This document shows, piece after piece, positions 11,801-20,891 of a stretch of 64,000 nt of DNA (position 1 is its first letter; each line of letters starts with the position of its first letter). The stretch comes from Hymenobacter wooponensis (GTDB taxonomy: Bacteria > Bacteroidota > Bacteroidia > Cytophagales > Hymenobacteraceae): NCBI RefSeq assembly GCF_004745865.1, contig NZ_SRKZ01000002.1:434001-498000 (forward strand). The letters run 5' to 3'. The translations under genes and the position numbers were made by a program. A model generated the notes under the pieces. It saw only the letters and a list, made by a program, of their open reading frames with translations, was not told the DNA's origin and made no database searches.

Positions 11801-14800
11801 CCTGGACCTAGCCTACTTCCCCGATGAACGTGGCCAGTACAACTACACGCCTAACGTAGATCCCAGCACCAATGGCCGTCGGTTCTCCAATGTAGCAGGC
11901 TCGGCTAACGCAGCTCGTTTCGGTGGCATTTCCCGTGAAATCACGTTTGATACCGACTTCGACAATGCCAACATCGAGTACCTAGAGTTCTGGATGATGG
12001 ACCCGTTCATCAACAGCCGGGATGGCCTAGCAAACATTACCGACTCTGATGGCCACAACGCCCCCAACACCACGGGTGGTGAGTTGTACATCAACTTGGG
12101 CTCCGTGTCGGAGGATGTACTGAAGGATGGCAACCGACACGAATTTGAGAATGGCTTGCCCTCTACCGATGACCTATCGGATGTAACTCCAACAATTTGG
12201 GGGCAGGTGTCGCGTCAGCCTTTCCTTACCGATGCGTTCAACGCCGCTGCCGGTTCTCGTGCTCGTCAGGACGTAGGGCTAGATGGCGTAAACAATGATG
12301 GTGAACGTGGCCTAGCGGGTGTTCCGGCTCCTTATGCCGGCTTTGCTGACCCGGCCGCAGATAACTTCCGCCACCACCTCGACCCCAGCTTCGATCAGGC
12401 CGATGCCAAAATTCTGGCTCGTTACAAGGATTATAATGGCCTAGAGAATAACTCTCCTGAAGGCAGCCAGCTCAGCTCCACAGCCTATCCTGATAAGGAA
12501 GATCTGAACCGCGACAACGTTATTTCCGATACGGAGCGTTATTACGAGTACCGCTTAAACTTACGCCCTGGCCAGCTCGCGGTAGGCCAGAACTATATCG
12601 TCGATCAAGTCACATCTAAGGTCAACGATGATGATGTAACATGGTATCAGTTTCGTATACCGGTTCGGCAGCCTACCGGCGTTGTAGGTACGCCCAATGG
12701 CAAAGACTTTGGTTTCAAGTCGATCCGATTCCTGCGCATGTATCTCACGCAGTGGGAGCAGCCAACGGTTTTGCGCATGGTACAGCCGCAGTTTGTAGCC
12801 AACCAGTGGCGCCGCTACCTCAATAAGATTCAGCAGCCGGGCCCAGTACTCAGCCCTGACACGGACGCTGATGCCTTCGATATTTCGACGGTAAACCTGG
12901 AGGAAAACGGTATTAGCAATACCCCCACCGCCGATGCTATTCCCTACGTTCTACCGCCCGGCATTAACCGGGACCGTGAATTTGGCTCTAGCACCGTAAA
13001 CCGCCAGCAGAACGAGTCTAGCTTACGTCTGCGGGTAGAAGGCCTGCGTGATGGATTTGCTAAGGCGAGCTACAAGAACGTGACCCTGAACATGCTGCGT
13101 TACAAGCGCCTGCGCATGTTCCTGCACGCCGAAAGCGAAGACCGCACTGTTCAGAGTGGCGAGGTGCGCGCTTTTGTGCGCATCGGTACTGACTACACGC
13201 AGAACTATTACGAATACTCTGTTCCGCTGACCATTACACAGCCTGGCTCTACTACACAGGATGCAATTTGGCCTATAGAAAACCGTATTGATTTGAGTTT
13301 CCAAGCCTTCGTTGATGCCAAGTCGGCGCGCAATAAGGCAGCATCCAACTCTATTGACTACGCCATCCCTTATACCCTTATAGTAGACCCAGTTACCCGC
13401 GCTCAGATAACAGTAGTGGGTAACCCTGACCTTTCAGCGGTACAGGGCGTGATGATTGGCATGCTGAACCCGCGTGACGACAATGCACCCAAGACCCTGA
13501 CGCTGTGGGCGGATGAATTGCGAGTATTCGACTTCGAGAACGAAAGCGGCTGGGCCGCTACGGCGCGTTTCAATGCTAAACTGGCCGACGTAGCCAACAT
13601 CACGGCTACGGGCAATTACATTACTACTGGATTTGGTGGCCTACAAGACCGGCCTCAGCAGCGCTCTATCGACAATATTGCCCGTGGTGATTTGAACGCC
13701 ACTATCGCGGCCGACAAGTTTTTCCCAGAGAAGCTAGGCCTCCGCGTGCCGGTGCTGGTTCAGGCCGGCGTAGAAACCCGGGCCCCCAAGTATGACCCAC
13801 TTGACCCGGACACGAGGCTAGAGCAGTCGCTACAGAAGTTTGAGACCAGCGAAGAGAAAGCGGCCTACCGGAAAGAGGTAGTTGACCAAACCAGCCAGCG
13901 CAGTATTAACGTGCTAAACGTGCGCAAGGAGCGGACCAACCCTGAGAAGAAGGTACGCCCCTACGACATTGAAAACTTTGCACTAAGCTACTCTTACACG
14001 GAGCGCTTACACACTGATATTCGGACCGACCGCGACTATACCCGCACGTACACGGGCGCTCTGGCCTACGTGTACCAGACAGTGCCCAAAAGTTACACGC
14101 CGCTGGCCAAGGTGAAGGCCTTTGACTCGCCGTACCTGAAGATGCTGCAGGAGGTAAACTTTACTCCCCTCCCCTCGCGCTTCTCCTTCCGCGCTGATAT
14201 TGACCGCCGTTACAACGAGCGGTTCTTACAGCGGACGTTGGAGCCCGGTCAGGTTCCCGTGACAGACGGTATCCCGGGCATCTTCCAGAAGTCGTTCTTC
14301 TTTAACCGCATCTACGATATGCGCTGGGATCTAACGAAGGCTCTAGCGTTGGACTACACAGCCACTAACCGCTCAGTAGTAGATGAAGGCCCAGGTCGCA
14401 CCATTGGTGGCGATGATATTTCGAAGCGCAACCGAGAGTTACTGCGCGACAATCTGTTTAAGCGCGGCGGCCGCACTACCAATTTCAACCAAACGGTTGC
14501 TATTACCTACCGCCTCCCCCTAGACAAGTTCCCGCTCACCGACTGGCTCTCAGCCGACGCCCGGTACGCAGCCAACTATACTTGGCAAGCGGCCTCCACA
14601 GCGTTACGGGCCCCTATCAACCCCGGTAACCTAGCCGACACTGCTACTGCCCCATTCAACCTTGGTAACACCATTCAGAACAACGGAGAGCTGAGCGCGA
14701 ATGGTAAAATTGATTTGGTGAAGCTTTACAACAAGGTCCGCTTCCTCAATATCATCAACAACGCCCCTCCACCCGCGCCTCGTGGTACTGACGAAAGCCT

Positions 14801-16295
14801 GAAAGGCCGGCCGAAGCAAGGATTACCAGGCCAGTCCCAGACTGATCCGGCAGCCGCTGATACAGCCAAAGGTCCCGAGCTGCGGGTACTCAAAGCCGTT
14901 CTGCGTTCCTTAATGACGGCCCGCTCGCTCAACTTCACGTACACCCGCAGCAACGGCACGCTACTACCAGGCTACTTACCAGGCACCCGTTTCTTCGGCA
15001 TGAACAGTGACTTCAATGCTCCGGGTGTGCCCTTCTTGCTCGGTAAGCAGTATGATTTAGATGCACTTTTCCAGCGGGCCTACTCACGCGGATGGTACAC
15101 TGACAGCAGCCAATATTTGAATACTCCTCTTAGCTCATTGCTAACCGAGAACCTGGCGCTGCGCACTTCTCTGGAGCCGTTCCGCAACTTCATTATCCGC
15201 CTCGATGGACGCCGCCAGCTGGTGCGCAACCGGGAGGTATTTTACCGTCTTCCCATAGATGAAGTTAAGCTGACGCCCATTCCTAATACTGGACCGCAGG
15301 CCAGCAACCCGCTGGGCTCGGGCACGTTTAGCACTTCCTTCATTTCCGTTCAAACCTTGTTCGGCGATTTAAATGCCAGCGGTGAGACGTCTAAAGCATT
15401 CAACCGATTCGTGCAAAACCGAGCCGCTGTACGCGAGCGGTTAGAAGCGGCTAATACCAACCCCGGTAGCTACGGATACAACTCACAGGATGTCCTGCTG
15501 CCGGCCTTTCTAGACGCCTACCGAGGCAAATCGTCTGATGGCTACAAGGCCAAGAAATTTGATCCTTTCTCTCTGCTGCCTATCCCGAACTGGACAATTG
15601 AATACAATGGCCTCGCTGATCTGCCGTTCATGCAGCAGTATTTCCGCTCCATTACTTTCAACCATGTTTACACGTCCAGCTACAACATAAACGGATACAC
15701 CACAGCCACTTCTTACACTCGGGAGCCAGACCTACCATATCTAACCAACAATAGCGGCCAGTATATTCCATACTACGTTATTGGACAAGTGACCATTGCT
15801 GAGCGGCTGGCTCCGCTCATCGGTCTGAACTTCCAGACCACCGGCAAAACCACTGGCGGTATAGAGTACCGCGTAGATCGTACCCTAGGCCTCAACACTA
15901 CCAACGCCCAGGTAACCGAATTGCGCTCCAAGGAAATGGTCTTTCGCTTAGGGTATGTGACCAATAGCCTTCGAGTACCGTTCCGCATTGGGGGTGAACA
16001 GAAGGTGCTGCGCAATGAGATAAACGTCCGGCTTGATTTGAGCATTCGCGACAACTATACCGTCCAGCGCGCCATTCTGGATGTAACCGATACCAACCTC
16101 GGACGCTCATCTAGCCAGACCACCAACGGCACTCGGCAGATGCAGCTACGCCCCACTATTGACTATATCTTGAACCAACGGCTCAACTTGCAGTTCTTCT
16201 TTACCCAGAACATCACCACTCCTCGGGTACAGAATGCGTATAAGAACACGGCCACAGAAGGTGGCATTCAGTTGCGCTATAGTCTTTCACAATAA
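8826..16295 (+). CDS. sprA: SprA, outer-membrane translocon of the type IX secretion system
   Basis: SprA forms the very large outer-membrane barrel through which type IX substrates leave the cell; in gliding species it also exports adhesins. The product is 2489 aa, in the usual 2300-2500 range. An in-frame TGA at 8820 and the absence of an ATG before codon 37 make TTG at 8826 the likely start; the following KK plus hydrophobic stretch (residues 5-25) reads as a signal peptide. The body shows long alternating beta-rich segments with Asn/Asp/Arg-rich loops typical of the family, and the N-terminal SprA block around residues 90-140. It ends in a barrel-like terminal strand, with no sorting domain. 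The gene is intact and ends before a long palindrome. Confidence 0.95.
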   Translation: MNTGKKSLVTSLVTVVSLVAWWSQAKPNSTLAEPFAMRQLWAWLPGGSRGLHAVSPDTPRIDTVRYRPSRRPKVNPQDRIGTPFSPQRRRSPLVLPLPGNVNLDVQPDDSLQNFDIRERVGTEVDFRDPSRMTFEEYSRWQQQQAVRNYFRQRSNGGVAGSPNTPASQRLIPKIYLGPMADRIFGGSYVDIRPQGAVTLRMGARFNRNENPTLTLRQQRVGDFQYDQNINLNLTGQIGEKLKLSFNYDTRAAFDFENNMKLDYTGFDTDIIRKVELGNVSLPLNNSLITGGQNLFGVKTQLQFGRLGVTAVASTLRGQADEVRIQNGGQSRQFELKASQYERDRHYFLSQFFRDRYDAALRNLPTVQSGVEIRRLEVYVTNDNRQSDNLRNVVTLMDVAEPVRTYRRQFVQQPTRPNTPADNSANTLFGSIIRPNSPNAEARNDLSTEGYLNSLGLAKNVDYEHIRARKLDPREYTFNAQLGYISLNTQLLPEQVLGVSFEYIYNGKTYKVGETVEDYANVGQDQVIFLKMLKATNPAVGLVDSSDASVNLTGNANLQTRNLPTWDLMMKNIYALNASQLNRDNFQLQIVYKDDVTGVDLISLKEGAKIQNRPLIEVLNLDNVNPNNDRNPDGNFDFFPGITIDTELGKIIFPQVQPFGNYLAAQFDTTGVAGGNAQAERELARKYVYRELYTQIQSDAQQRQEKDKFFLRGRFQATATNEISLPGIGVAQGSVRVYAGSTLLQEGIDYQVFYDQAIVKILNPSYLNSANELRVQFEKNALVQVQPRKLVGARFDYRLSPDVNFGATVLHLLENQAPGINRVNIGDEPGNNTIYGFDVNARRESRAITKYLDMLPFISTKEISSVAFSGEFAQLLPGRSKLGSNGEPGVSYIDDFENSRTPYSLGGLNSATTWRLAATPPALGGNLTGLESAYRRAKLAWYSIDQSYYTGGTARPRNIGANDIRNHYIRGIKRTEIFPNRDVGTTGNAYEYSLDLAYFPDERGQYNYTPNVDPSTNGRRFSNVAGSANAARFGGISREITFDTDFDNANIEYLEFWMMDPFINSRDGLANITDSDGHNAPNTTGGELYINLGSVSEDVLKDGNRHEFENGLPSTDDLSDVTPTIWGQVSRQPFLTDAFNAAAGSRARQDVGLDGVNNDGERGLAGVPAPYAGFADPAADNFRHHLDPSFDQADAKILARYKDYNGLENNSPEGSQLSSTAYPDKEDLNRDNVISDTERYYEYRLNLRPGQLAVGQNYIVDQVTSKVNDDDVTWYQFRIPVRQPTGVVGTPNGKDFGFKSIRFLRMYLTQWEQPTVLRMVQPQFVANQWRRYLNKIQQPGPVLSPDTDADAFDISTVNLEENGISNTPTADAIPYVLPPGINRDREFGSSTVNRQQNESSLRLRVEGLRDGFAKASYKNVTLNMLRYKRLRMFLHAESEDRTVQSGEVRAFVRIGTDYTQNYYEYSVPLTITQPGSTTQDAIWPIENRIDLSFQAFVDAKSARNKAASNSIDYAIPYTLIVDPVTRAQITVVGNPDLSAVQGVMIGMLNPRDDNAPKTLTLWADELRVFDFENESGWAATARFNAKLADVANITATGNYITTGFGGLQDRPQQRSIDNIARGDLNATIAADKFFPEKLGLRVPVLVQAGVETRAPKYDPLDPDTRLEQSLQKFETSEEKAAYRKEVVDQTSQRSINVLNVRKERTNPEKKVRPYDIENFALSYSYTERLHTDIRTDRDYTRTYTGALAYVYQTVPKSYTPLAKVKAFDSPYLKMLQEVNFTPLPSRFSFRADIDRRYNERFLQRTLEPGQVPVTDGIPGIFQKSFFFNRIYDMRWDLTKALALDYTATNRSVVDEGPGRTIGGDDISKRNRELLRDNLFKRGGRTTNFNQTVAITYRLPLDKFPLTDWLSADARYAANYTWQAASTALRAPINPGNLADTATAPFNLGNTIQNNGELSANGKIDLVKLYNKVRFLNIINNAPPPAPRGTDESLKGRPKQGLPGQSQTDPAAADTAKGPELRVLKAVLRSLMTARSLNFTYTRSNGTLLPGYLPGTRFFGMNSDFNAPGVPFLLGKQYDLDALFQRAYSRGWYTDSSQYLNTPLSSLLTENLALRTSLEPFRNFIIRLDGRRQLVRNREVFYRLPIDEVKLTPIPNTGPQASNPLGSGTFSTSFISVQTLFGDLNASGETSKAFNRFVQNRAAVRERLEAANTNPGSYGYNSQDVLLPAFLDAYRGKSSDGYKAKKFDPFSLLPIPNWTIEYNGLADLPFMQQYFRSITFNHVYTSSYNINGYTTATSYTREPDLPYLTNNSGQYIPYYVIGQVTIAERLAPLIGLNFQTTGKTTGGIEYRVDRTLGLNTTNAQVTELRSKEMVFRLGYVTNSLRVPFRIGGEQKVLRNEINVRLDLSIRDNYTVQRAILDVTDTNLGRSSSQTTNGTRQMQLRPTIDYILNQRLNLQFFFTQNITTPRVQNAYKNTATEGGIQLRYSLSQ

Positions 16296-16313
16296 GATGC
16301 AGCTAATGCATGT

Positions 16314-16349
16314 AGAAGCCCTACCTGGCCTAGGCCAGGTAGGGCTTCT
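16314..16349 (+). terminator. Loopless 36-bp palindrome, probable sprA terminator
   Basis: The 36 bases are a perfect inverted repeat with the centre CCTAGG, followed by TTTTTAGG. As RNA it would fold into a 15-16 bp hairpin with a tight loop. It is 18 bp past the sprA stop codon, which fits a terminator. Confidence 0.75.
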
Positions 16350-16431
16350 TTTTAGGAGCCTACTGTGGTTTGCAACCAGTGGCCTAGCGAATTCTCCTAA
16401 GAACATTTTCGGCATTCCATCATTTAAGCTT

Positions 16432-16439
16432 TACTTTTG
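16432..16439 (+). promoter_or_regulatory. Candidate -7 box for the gcvH cluster
   Basis: TACTTTTG matches the Bacteroidota -7 consensus TAnnTTTG and lies 51 bp before the gcvH ATG. A clear -33 TTG is missing (only a TTTT around 16405), so the call is tentative. Confidence 0.45.
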
Positions 16440-16490
16440 AACCATCGCGCCACAGCGCTTTCACTCCCCATTTCTCCAAAAACGCATCCC

Positions 16491-16871
16491 ATGAATCTGC
16501 CTGCCACCCTGAAGTACACGAAAGAACACGAATGGATTCGTGTGGAAGGTGACGTTGCCTACATCGGCATCACCGACCACGCTCAGAGAGAACTTGGCGA
16601 CATCGTGTACGTGGACATCGATACCCTCGACAAGGAAGTAGCCGAGAGCGAAGTGTTCGGGACGGTAGAGGCCGTAAAAACGGTATCTGACCTTTTCAGC
16701 CCCATTTCTGGCACTGTGCTAGAGATCAACGAAAAGCTCGACGGCAGCCCCGAGTTGGTGAACTCCGACCCCTACGGCGATGGCTGGATGATCAAGATGT
16801 CGATTGCCAACCCTGCCCAGCTGGAGTCGTTGTTGACTGCTGAAGCCTACGGCGAACTGGTAGGCGCTTAA
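16491..16871 (+). CDS. gcvH: Glycine cleavage system H protein
   Basis: GcvH carries the lipoyl arm that shuttles the aminomethyl group between the P, T and L proteins of the glycine cleavage system. The 126-aa product has the standard length. The lipoylated residue is Lys63 in the EAVKTVSDL motif, with the conserved GDIVYVD block before it and the YGDGWMIK block after it. The ATG at 16491 is chosen because it gives the canonical start; the frame opens upstream without conserved sequence. A VanZ-like gene follows after 19 bp and a peptidase overlaps that one, suggesting one transcript, although the three functions have no known link. Confidence 0.96.
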   Translation: MNLPATLKYTKEHEWIRVEGDVAYIGITDHAQRELGDIVYVDIDTLDKEVAESEVFGTVEAVKTVSDLFSPISGTVLEINEKLDGSPELVNSDPYGDGWMIKMSIANPAQLESLLTAEAYGELVGA

Positions 16872-16890
16872 GCCCTCCTCTCTATTGCGT

Positions 16891-17298
16891 ATGCTACGTA
16901 CCGCGCCGCCCCTGCCCCGCCGTCGAGCCTTTGTGGCTCTGCCGCTGGCATGGGCGGCGCTGGTGTTAGTGCTGACTCTGACGCCATCGGAGGAAATGCC
17001 CAAGACTCCGGACTGGCAGCTGTTGTCGTTTGACACGGCAGCTCATGCGGGCGTTTTCACCGTGTTGGCCGTGTTGGCGTACTTCTCGGCGGGCCGTCAA
17101 GAATCATGGCTTGCATTGCGCCGACATGCTTTGGGCCTGGTATTGCTAGCCTGCATCGCATTCGGAGCCATCATCGAAATACTGCAGATGACTATGAAGC
17201 TGGGCCGCCACGGCGAATGGTCTGATCTGATAAGCGATACAATTGGCGCTGGCATAGGCCTAGGCCTTATGTATGTCACTCGTCGTTTCTGGCGATAA
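16891..17298 (+). CDS. VanZ-like family membrane protein
   Basis: This small (135 aa) inner-membrane protein has about four hydrophobic segments: near residues 12-30, 50-66, 78-97 and 112-128. It contains the family signature: a TLTPSE turn after the first helix, an Asp and a His-Ala pair (DTAAHAGVF), a Glu in the third helix (IIEILQ) and an Asp in SDLISDTIGA. VanZ gives low-level teicoplanin resistance in enterococci, but most homologues have no assigned function. The ATG at 16891 is preferred over an in-frame TTG six bases earlier. Its stop overlaps the next start (TAATG), implying translational coupling. Confidence 0.85.
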   Translation: MLRTAPPLPRRRAFVALPLAWAALVLVLTLTPSEEMPKTPDWQLLSFDTAAHAGVFTVLAVLAYFSAGRQESWLALRRHALGLVLLACIAFGAIIEILQMTMKLGRHGEWSDLISDTIGAGIGLGLMYVTRRFWR

Positions 17299-18605
17299 TG
17301 CGGCGGCCCGGTATTTTTGGTGAGTTCCGCCTAGTAGCCGCGGCCGTTGTACTAGCTTGGGGCCAGGCCACAACCGGAGCAGCTCAGAATATGGATCGGG
17401 CGCGGGCTACTATCCGCACCTTGGCTTCGCCCGCCTTACACGGGCGTGGCTATGTGCAGCAGGGGGAACACCTGGCAGCTACCTATATTCAGAAGCGCTT
17501 TGCGGAGATAGGCCTACAACCGCTAGCGTCGGGGTACAGCCAGCCGTTTTCGCTACCCATCAACACATTTCCCAAGCGCGCCTCTTTGCATGTTGATGGC
17601 AAAACGCTCCGGCCTGGTTATGATTTTATTGCGGAACCAGCATCAGGGCCGGGTGCCATAACGGGGCAGGTTTTCCAACTCGACACCCTCGTATTCAGCC
17701 AGGAGGCTGCCCAGCAGCATCTGCTCTCCACCAACCTCCGGCAGCGGGTGCTGGTGCTGCACCAGCATGATGCAAATCGGCTCGCTCAGCTGCCCGCTGC
17801 GTTGCAGTCTCACTTGTTAACGGCCGCGGCTCGTGTTACGCTTGTACCCAAAAAGCTTACGGCCTCACTTGCTCCTACTCAGCAGCCCCAACCGCAAGTG
17901 CAAGTACTCGCGCAAAGTTGGCCTGCACAGACCCGTAATATCAAGCTACAGCTTGATGCTGTTTTACAGCCCGCATATCAAACCCAGAACCTGATCGGCT
18001 ATTTACCAGGGCGTGTCCAACCAGATTCTTTCTTGGTTGTAACGGCTCACTACGATCATTTAGGGATGCTAGGCCAGCGCACGTATTTCCCAGGAGCGAA
18101 CGATAATGCTAGTGGCACTGCCATGCTCCTAGAATTAGCAGCCCACTATGCCCGATCTGAGAACCGCCCGAATTACTCTCTGGTATTTATTGCCTTTGGA
18201 GCAGAAGAAGCGGGCTTAGTAGGCTCTAACTATTTTGTAGATCACCCATTAATGCCCTTGGAGCGCATACGCTTCCTGATTAACCTAGATTTACTGGGCA
18301 CGGGAGCCGAGGGCGCTACGGTAGTGAATGGTCGGGTATTTAAGCAGCAATACCAACTCCTCACTACGCTGAACGAGGCCGGACATTACCTTCCTTCTCT
18401 AGCCGCCAGGGGCCGAGCCGCTAACTCCGATCATTACTTCTTTTCGGAGCGCGGAGTTCCAGCCTTCTTTCTTTACACCCGTGGTGGCCCAACCGCTTAT
18501 CACGATGTGTATGATCAAGCAGCTACTCTTCCCCTTACTGGCTTCACAGGAGCATTTGGCCTGCTACGAGACTTCCTTAACGCATTAGGAGCCAGCTCTC
18601 GCTAG
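17298..18605 (+). CDS. Exported M28 family zinc aminopeptidase
   Basis: M28 enzymes are two-zinc aminopeptidases. This 435-aa protein begins with a signal peptide (about 1-29, ending at GAAQ). The metal and catalytic set is complete: His251 and Asp253 in TAHYDHLG, Asp269 in GANDNASG, Glu303/Glu304 in GAEEAGLVGS, Asp331 in NLDLLG, and His379 in NSDHYFF. An insertion between about 90 and 230 may form a PA-like cap. The start codon overlaps the VanZ stop by one base, so translation is probably coupled. The substrate is unknown. A 21-bp perfect hairpin lies beyond the stop. Confidence 0.92.
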   Translation: MRRPGIFGEFRLVAAAVVLAWGQATTGAAQNMDRARATIRTLASPALHGRGYVQQGEHLAATYIQKRFAEIGLQPLASGYSQPFSLPINTFPKRASLHVDGKTLRPGYDFIAEPASGPGAITGQVFQLDTLVFSQEAAQQHLLSTNLRQRVLVLHQHDANRLAQLPAALQSHLLTAAARVTLVPKKLTASLAPTQQPQPQVQVLAQSWPAQTRNIKLQLDAVLQPAYQTQNLIGYLPGRVQPDSFLVVTAHYDHLGMLGQRTYFPGANDNASGTAMLLELAAHYARSENRPNYSLVFIAFGAEEAGLVGSNYFVDHPLMPLERIRFLINLDLLGTGAEGATVVNGRVFKQQYQLLTTLNEAGHYLPSLAARGRAANSDHYFFSERGVPAFFLYTRGGPTAYHDVYDQAATLPLTGFTGAFGLLRDFLNALGASSR

Positions 18606-18714
18606 AGTTCCCATACGTAAATAGACTCATTGCTAACCCATTTTCGAGCAGAGACTATTATCCCTTGTTCTTAAGGCTACTGTAGGAATGGCTTTGCGCA
18701 CGTGACTCTAGTAC

Positions 18715-18769
18715 TAAATAAAAATCGGCGCCCTCAGCTAGATAGCTGGAGGGCGCCGATTTTTATTTA
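18715..18769. terminator. Bidirectional terminator between convergent genes
   Basis: A perfect 21-bp stem (18715-18735 with 18749-18769) has a GC-rich core and A/T runs at both outer ends. It lies between the convergent M28 peptidase gene and the minus-strand exported protein gene, so it can end both transcripts. Confidence 0.9.
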
Positions 18770-18799
18770 GTGGTGAAAAGCTAGTAGCTCAGCCTACTA

Positions 18800-19345
18800 T
18801 TAACCGTTCGTCTTGAACGAGGTCATGATTTGCTTAGCAACGTTTTCCCACTCGGGCTTCTGACGGTCAGCGCAAGTGAAGTTGCACATCAGCAATTTGC
18901 CTTCCACATCGGTGAAGAATACGAGGTTGTATACCTCGTGGCCTAGCTCAGGCTTCATCAATTCCATGTAACCAACCTTACGGCCGTTCACCTCTTTCAC
19001 GCCGTGGTTGAACCACTTGGCCTCTTTGTACTGCTTAGAGTACATCTTGTAGAAGTTGTCGGCATACATATCGATCATATCCTGATCGGCCGTGTTGTCG
19101 GTGTACGAGAAAGCGATGCTGGCTTCCTTGCTGTTCGTGTAGATAACGCTTGGGCGGCTTTGGGCTTTAGCATAGTTAAAGTCCATCTGCTGCTCGCTCA
19201 TCACTTCAAATCCCTTGGGGATAAGAATTTCTACTCGCTCGCTGAGCACGCGCTTCTTGATCAGTTCAACCTCAGCGAAGGGACGAGCAGCCATCAGCAA
19301 TAGCATCAGGCAAAAAACAGGGGCTACGAGTAATGCTTTTTTCAT
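18800..19345 (-). CDS. Exported protein of unknown function
   Basis: I do not recognise a named family. The 181-aa product starts with a signal peptide (residues 1 to about 23, MKK followed by a Leu/Met-rich core). The mature part mixes short beta strands and helices: a VEILIPKGFEVM strand, a block around SVIYTNSKEASIAFSYTDN, then a helix rich in Tyr and Lys, and a C-terminal TCADRQKPEWENVAKQIMTS helix. This layout resembles the MOG1/PsbP/DcrB fold, but that is only an inference from pattern. The ATG at 19345 is chosen because it yields the signal peptide; the frame is open 81 bp further upstream. The gene is alone on its strand. Confidence 0.8.
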   Translation of the reverse strand: MKKALLVAPVFCLMLLLMAARPFAEVELIKKRVLSERVEILIPKGFEVMSEQQMDFNYAKAQSRPSVIYTNSKEASIAFSYTDNTADQDMIDMYADNFYKMYSKQYKEAKWFNHGVKEVNGRKVGYMELMKPELGHEVYNLVFFTDVEGKLLMCNFTCADRQKPEWENVAKQIMTSFKTNG

Positions 19346-19677
19346 AGTTGTAGACTGAAAAAAGGTGAAATTCAAAAGGAGATCTGCGTTCTGAGGCTGT
19401 GGAGGCACTCTGTTTGGATAACACAATTTACGTGCAATTTTTAAAACCGCAAGTACTTTGAAAAAAAATAGTTTAGCGACCTTATCCGTAGCCGTACTTA
19501 CTATGCGAAATAGCTACGACAAACGTAATCAGACGGTTTTAGCTATTAAAGAATTATCCATTAAAACAATCAGATTCATAAAGGAATACCATTTATTATC
19601 AAGAATAGCCTACCGCTATTACTATCCACAAAATTCAATTTAGCCTTCCTGCTATTAGTACCGTAGCAGTCGAAAAC
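19346..19677. other. Intergenic region, AT-rich
   Basis: These 332 bases separate the start of the exported-protein gene from the end of yicC. The part from 19430 to 19660 is markedly AT-rich. I see no gene: the only frame of size needs a TTG start and has no recognisable product. The promoter of the exported-protein gene must lie near 19350-19440, but no TAnnTTTG box is clear. Confidence 0.5.
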
Positions 19678-20574
19678 CTAGAGAATGTTGTTGATTTGCT
19701 CCTTGATTTTCTCCAGTTCCTCCTTCATCCCAACCACCAGATGCTGGATGGTAGAGTCGTTGGCTTTGGAGCCGATAGTGTTGATTTCTCGTCCGATTTC
19801 CTGCGAAATAAAGGCAAGTTTCTTTCCGGTGGGCTCAGGTAGGTACACCGTTTCGGTGAAGTAGTGCAAATGGTTGACTAACCGCACTTTTTCCTCGGCA
19901 ATGTCAAGCTTCTCAATGTAGTACAGCACCTCCTGCTCGAAGCGAGTGGGGTTAAAGTATTCACTGCCTGTTATCTCAGCCATATGATTCTGCAGGCGCT
20001 GACGAACTTGCTCAATGCGCGTGGGGTCATGGCGCTCCACATCAGCCAACTGAATTCGAATCTTGTCAACGTAGCCCAAGATCTCGTTGGTCAGCGCTTG
20101 TCCTTCGTCACGACGAAACTGATTTACCCGATCTAGAGCTTCGTGCAACAAGGGTAACAACTCTTCCCACGGCACATCTTCTTCCTCCTCAGTGGCAGCA
20201 GTTGTATCGGCTGGTATTCGTAACGCTCCTGGTAGAGCGTGAGCAAGAGCTGTCAACTGCTCTATTGAGGCCCCACTACGAGCCGCTGCCTGCCGTAGTT
20301 CTTCCAAGGCAAGCATTAGAACGGCCTCATTTAACACGGCACCGGTGCGAGCGGCGGCGCGCGGACGAGTAAAGTCTAAGTTTAAGTTGACCTTGCCCCG
20401 AATAAGGCTTTTGGTTACCAGATTACGGATTTCCAGTTCACGGTCCTGCAGGAAGCGTGGTAGGCGCAAACTCAAATCCAGCGTCTTGGAGTTGAGAGAT
20501 TTAATTTCGACGGTGGCAGCGTATGTGTCGGTTTCGCGATGAGCGATACCATAACCGGTCATGGATTGAAGCAT
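19678..20574 (-). CDS. yicC: YicC family endoribonuclease
   Basis: YicC proteins are conserved cytoplasmic proteins; the E. coli member has been reported as an endoribonuclease acting with PNPase on small RNAs. This 298-aa copy has the usual length and both conserved ends: the N-terminal MTGYG start and the C-terminal DUF1732 block (EKVRLVNHLHYF, GKKLAFISQE, REINTIGSK). It ends in a Lys/Glu-rich helix typical of the family. In many genomes gmk follows yicC; here the next downstream gene on this strand is unrelated and lies past 330 bp. ATG at 20574 gives MLQSMTGYG; the ATG four codons on is equally plausible. Confidence 0.93.
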   Translation of the reverse strand: MLQSMTGYGIAHRETDTYAATVEIKSLNSKTLDLSLRLPRFLQDRELEIRNLVTKSLIRGKVNLNLDFTRPRAAARTGAVLNEAVLMLALEELRQAAARSGASIEQLTALAHALPGALRIPADTTAATEEEEDVPWEELLPLLHEALDRVNQFRRDEGQALTNEILGYVDKIRIQLADVERHDPTRIEQVRQRLQNHMAEITGSEYFNPTRFEQEVLYYIEKLDIAEEKVRLVNHLHYFTETVYLPEPTGKKLAFISQEIGREINTIGSKANDSTIQHLVVGMKEELEKIKEQINNIL

Positions 20575-20891
20575 GGCAAAGAAGCAGGTTTAGCGTAAAA
20601 ACAATAGGCCACAGCCAAAGCAAGAGAAGTGTAGTCGGCTTCTTGAATAGGTAGGACCCGGGAGCAATATTAGCATTAAATAGGACTGGCCTAGCGTTGA
20701 TGACCGCTACCTAACTATTCGTATAGTAAGCCCATCCTGCTAGCAGCATGACTAGCTACTTCTAAAGTAGTAGCGTAGTCACACTCTGCTTAGAAGCGCG
20801 GCAACCCCAAGCTTGAACACAAAGACACTTGAAATGAAACGACTTCACTACCGGTATAGGTGTACAAGCCTATCCAGTTGCCTGAAGGGGA
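20575..20891. other. Intergenic region between yicC and the flippase gene
   Basis: These 317 bases hold the 3' side of the flippase transcript and the upstream region of yicC. I see no gene, no strong terminator and only short imperfect inverted repeats. One TGGCCTAG motif is present near 20688. Confidence 0.5.

Noticed and set aside
16296..16490. Glycine riboswitch before gcvH
   Set aside because: The 195-bp gap shows the sprA terminator and a -7 box but no glycine-aptamer consensus.
19458..19643. Open frame of 61 codons after the exported-protein gene
   Set aside because: It needs a TTG start, is AT-rich and has no signal, domain or conserved look.
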